Positions 61,790 through 64,000 of a DNA stretch of 64,000 nucleotides are shown piece after piece (the first letter of the stretch is position 1; each line of letters starts with the position of its first letter). The position numbers and the translations under genes are program-made. Below the pieces are notes generated by a model that saw only the letters and a program-made list of their open reading frames with translations, searched no databases and had not been told where the DNA came from. Source of the DNA: Streptomyces lienomycini (GTDB lineage: Bacteria > Actinomycetota > Actinomycetes > Streptomycetales > Streptomycetaceae); assembly GCF_027947595.1 (NCBI RefSeq), contig NZ_CP116257.1, positions 124,001 through 188,000 of the forward strand, written 5' to 3'.

Positions 61790-62826
61790 GTGGGGACGCG
61801 GGTCCGTCGGAGCGGGGCGCCGGCGTCGTGGAGGCTGGTGAGTGCCAACCGGTAGGAGGCGACCAGGCCCGTTTCCGCGTAGTCGACACCCAGGTCCCGG
61901 CAGTACCGCCGGACGATGGCGCGGGCCTTGCGCAGGTTGGGGCTGGGCATGCTCGGGAACAGGTGGTGCTCGATCTGGTGGTTCAGGCCGCCGAGCGCCA
62001 GGTCGGTGAACCGGCCGCCGTTGACGTTGCGTGAGGTCAGCACCTGGCGGCGGAGGAAGTCGGGGCGGTCGTCGGCCGTCAGGATCGGCATCCCCTTGTG
62101 GTTGGGTGCGAAGGCCGAACCGAGGTAGACGCCGAACAGGCACTGGTGGACGGCGAGGAAGGCGATCGCCATCCCGGGCGGCAGGACCCAGAACAGGGCG
62201 GCCAGGTAGGCGGCGCAGTGCCCCAGGAGCAGAGCGCCGTCGACCGCCCGGCGTTTGAGCCGGCGGTTGGCCATGGCCCTGCCGCTCGCCACGTGCAGGT
62301 TGAAGCCCTCCAGCGTGAGCAGGGGAAAGAAGAGGAACGCCTGCCAGCGGCCGAGCAGGCGGGGCAGTCCGGTGGCGGCGCGGGCCTGGTCCGGGGACCA
62401 GACGAGCAGGTCGGGTCCGATGTCGGGGTCGAGGTTCTCGGTGTTGGGGTTGGCGTGGTGACGGGTGTGCTTGTCCTGCCACCAGCCGTAGCTCATGCCG
62501 ATCGACGCGCCGGCGATCCGTCCGGACAACTCGCTGGCCCGGCGGCGGCGGAACACCTGCCGGTGGGCCATGTCATGGGCGACCAGGGCGACTTGCCCGT
62601 ACATCACGGCCAGGAACGCGGCGATCGCCAGTGTCCACCAGGAGGCGCCGACGAGGACGAACGCGGCCCATCCGGCGGCGTAGAGCCCGGTCACGGCGGT
62701 GATGCGTAACGTGTAGTAGCCGGGGCGGCGCCCCAGCAGTCCGGCGTCCGCGATCTTCTTCGACAGCCGGGCGAAGTCGCTGCCGGGAGTGTCGGGGCGC
62801 GTGGCGGTGGTGGTGGCCATGGTCAT
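61786..62826 (-). CDS. Membrane fatty acid desaturase
   Basis: A 346-residue di-iron desaturase with the three His boxes HDMAHRQ (about 92), HTRHH (about 128) and HQIEHHLFP (about 290), and four membrane helices. It introduces double bonds into acyl chains and would raise membrane fluidity. ATG 62826 is used; ATG 62820 is possible. A DUF5994 gene lies 100 bases upstream on the same strand and may be co-transcribed. Confidence 0.93.
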   Translation of the reverse strand: MTMATTTATRPDTPGSDFARLSKKIADAGLLGRRPGYYTLRITAVTGLYAAGWAAFVLVGASWWTLAIAAFLAVMYGQVALVAHDMAHRQVFRRRRASELSGRIAGASIGMSYGWWQDKHTRHHANPNTENLDPDIGPDLLVWSPDQARAATGLPRLLGRWQAFLFFPLLTLEGFNLHVASGRAMANRRLKRRAVDGALLLGHCAAYLAALFWVLPPGMAIAFLAVHQCLFGVYLGSAFAPNHKGMPILTADDRPDFLRRQVLTSRNVNGGRFTDLALGGLNHQIEHHLFPSMPSPNLRKARAIVRRYCRDLGVDYAETGLVASYRLALTSLHDAGAPLRRTRVPT

Positions 62827-62926
62827 GAGGACGTCTCTCTCAGAAGCGGGCGGATGACTCGGGGCGGCCCCAGGGCGAGTTGGGCGCGGGGAGCGGGTGC
62901 GTACATGGACGTGCCCGCGGCGGCTC

Positions 62927-63436
62927 CTACCACCGAGGGGCCCGGGTGCCCCGCCCGGTGGGTCCCACACGGCCGCGCGGACCTGCCGCCGCCGTCGGGG
63001 CCGGGGCTTCTCCGTCGGCGCCGGGCCGCCGGTCGTCCAGGGCGGCGGTCGTGAGGAGAGCGGCTGCTTCCTCCGTCGCGTCCGGCGGGATCACCTGCAG
63101 ATCCCAACGGCCGAGCCCTGGGGAGAGCAGGACGACCCGGTCCGGGGCGTGCGGAGAGGCGGGGGCCTTGTGCAGGCGGACGACCTGGTTGGCGACGAAC
63201 ATGCGCCCCGGTGCCGCCGACCAGGCCGCGGCGTCTACGGTGACGCCGGTGATGTCGCCCCACGCTCTCGGCAGCGCGGCGAGCATCTTCGGGAGCTGTG
63301 TCAGAAGATCGCGGGAGTACGGCCACCACACTCCGTCGATCCGGCGCGGCAGCGCGCCGTGCGGCGCGAGACGCAGGCGGACGAGGGGCAGGGGCGGGGA
63401 CAGGGTGGACGGTGCGGTGGGGACTGTGGCGATCAC
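62927..63436 (-). CDS. DUF5994-family protein (paralogue 4)
   Basis: A 169-residue member with RRIDGVWWPYSRDLLTQLP, AWGDITGVTVDAAAW and RWDLQVIPPDATEE. GTG 63436 fits the family N-terminus. The shared promoter motif lies about 276 bases upstream, in the 394-base gap 63437-63830 that otherwise contains no evident gene. Confidence 0.9.
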   Translation of the reverse strand: MIATVPTAPSTLSPPLPLVRLRLAPHGALPRRIDGVWWPYSRDLLTQLPKMLAALPRAWGDITGVTVDAAAWSAAPGRMFVANQVVRLHKAPASPHAPDRVVLLSPGLGRWDLQVIPPDATEEAAALLTTAALDDRRPGADGEAPAPTAAAGPRGRVGPTGRGTRAPRW

Positions 63437-63711
63437 GTGGGATCTCTCTGACGAGTTGGGTGCCGGCCGGTTCGGCAGGGCACGGCGGCCGACGGTCCGC
63501 GGGCTGTCGGGCAGCGCCGGACGTGGCCGGTGGATCCGGGTGCTGGAGGTCGTGCCTGGCCGCTCTTGCCGGAGGAAAGCGCCGACGACCGCCGCGAGTT
63601 CGCGGGAAGGGAGTCGGCGGGCGTATGCGGGGTGAAGGGGGGAGACCCTTCCGCGTGACGAACGCCGGTGGATACCGGGGTGGAGCCGGTCCGCCACCGG
63701 CGTGCCTGATG

Positions 63712-63743
63712 CCCTCGGTCTCCTCAGACTACTCCTCGGCGAG
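63712..63743 (-). promoter_or_regulatory. DUF5994 promoter motif, copy 4
   Basis: On the minus strand CTCGCCGAGGAGTAGTCTG continues with AGGAGACCGAGGG, with TAGTCT as -10, directed towards paralogue 4. Confidence 0.65.
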
Positions 63744-63830
63744 TAAAGGCGGCGTGACAGCAGGTCATCAGTGGTGTGGGAGATGGTGGGCGCCTCCGCG
63801 GCACCGGCCCGGTCCGACGGCCACCACGTC

Positions 63831-64000
63831 TCATGGCGGCGGTACGCGCAGGGCGAGCAGGGCCACGTCGTCGGTGCTGCCGGGCGGCAGGTGGGCGAGC
63901 ACCTTTCCGCACAGCCTGTCCAGCGGTTCGTGGACGAGAGTGAGCGCGTGCCGGAGCAGCCGGTCCAGGCCCGTGTCGAGGTCGCTGCCCGGTGTCTCGA
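63831..64000 (-). CDS. C-terminal end of a second PP2C (SpoIIE-type) phosphatase, cut by window edge
   Basis: The final 55 residues read GSDLDTGLDRLLRHAL, EPLDRLCGKVLAHLPPG and STDDVALLALRVPPP, closely matching the C-terminus of the PAS-GAF-PP2C protein at 18.2-20.2 kb. The STDD metal motif is intact. The 5' end lies beyond the window. Confidence 0.85.
   Translation of the reverse strand, partial: ETPGSDLDTGLDRLLRHALTLVHEPLDRLCGKVLAHLPPGSTDDVALLALRVPPP

Overview
The window is very GC-rich, with strong third-position G/C bias, frequent GTG and TTG starts, ATGA/GTGA stop-start overlaps, leaderless-looking promoters and many regulators and transporters. Gene content (TerB/TerD, Spo0M, paired cold-shock proteins, class F sortase, PP2C phosphatases, DUF5994 proteins, KdpFABC without KdpDE) points to a Streptomyces chromosome. 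No rRNA, complete tRNA, CRISPR array or complete transposase gene was seen.

Layout. 1-5.1 kb: a chain of LysR regulator, two tiny Pro-rich ORFs and a cytoplasmic beta-lactamase-like protein (BlaA/BlaB-like), divergent from a lipoprotein esterase and a penicillin-binding protein. 5.1-9.1 kb: cytochrome P450 with divergent TetR, TatA, TerB and Spo0M; the last two share a promoter-region motif. 9.3-13 kb: two CNNM/CBS membrane proteins, an unknown protein and a degenerate GyrB-like ATPase domain. 13-20.3 kb: a FtsX-type ABC exporter divergent from an orphan sensor kinase, then a PAS-GAF-PP2C phosphatase. 20.4-21.3 kb: MerR-like regulator and cold-shock gene. 21.3-30 kb: a probable glycoconjugate or membrane redox locus: GT-C-like membrane protein, membrane-bound molybdopterin oxidoreductase, methyltransferase, DUF2064 protein, GT2 glycosyltransferase, two-component system and zinc-ribbon epimerase. 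30.2-32.7 kb: secreted protein with class F sortase, then ECF sigma factor with membrane partner; the sortase and the partner each carry an apparent one-base deletion in a C run. 32.7-35.3 kb: a cold-shock block of DEAD-box helicase and a second csp whose 5' leader matches the first. 35.4-39.9 kb: aldo/keto reductase, LuxR-like regulator, TerD, VOC protein and PAP2 phosphatase. 39.9-44.2 kb: a ribbon-helix-helix regulator with TGGYGCCA palindromes, a DUF4097 protein, a DrrAB-type ABC exporter and a GtrA-like protein. 44.3-49 kb: kdpFABC. 49-52.8 kb: a polysaccharide deacetylase and a TetR-controlled TetX-like monooxygenase/hydrolase pair.

53.2-59.5 kb looks acquired. It begins at a 3' fragment of tRNA-Gly(CCC), a typical integration scar, and carries arsenic genes (arsC, two arsR, acr3, a flavin monooxygenase). 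Inside it a roughly 1-kb segment bounded by 18-bp perfect inverted repeats carries only a metallo-beta-lactamase-fold gene and lies between two flavoprotein genes that have both lost their 5' ends. 59.6-63.8 kb: four DUF5994 paralogues whose upstream regions share a TAG-type -10 motif, together with a fatty acid desaturase and a small membrane protein. The window ends inside a second PP2C phosphatase.

The strongest leads are the transposase-less inverted-repeat segment (57616-58617), the DUF5994 group with a shared promoter motif, the conserved csp leader, the ribbon-helix-helix operator set, and the translationally chained micro-ORFs between the BlaA-like and BlaB-like genes.
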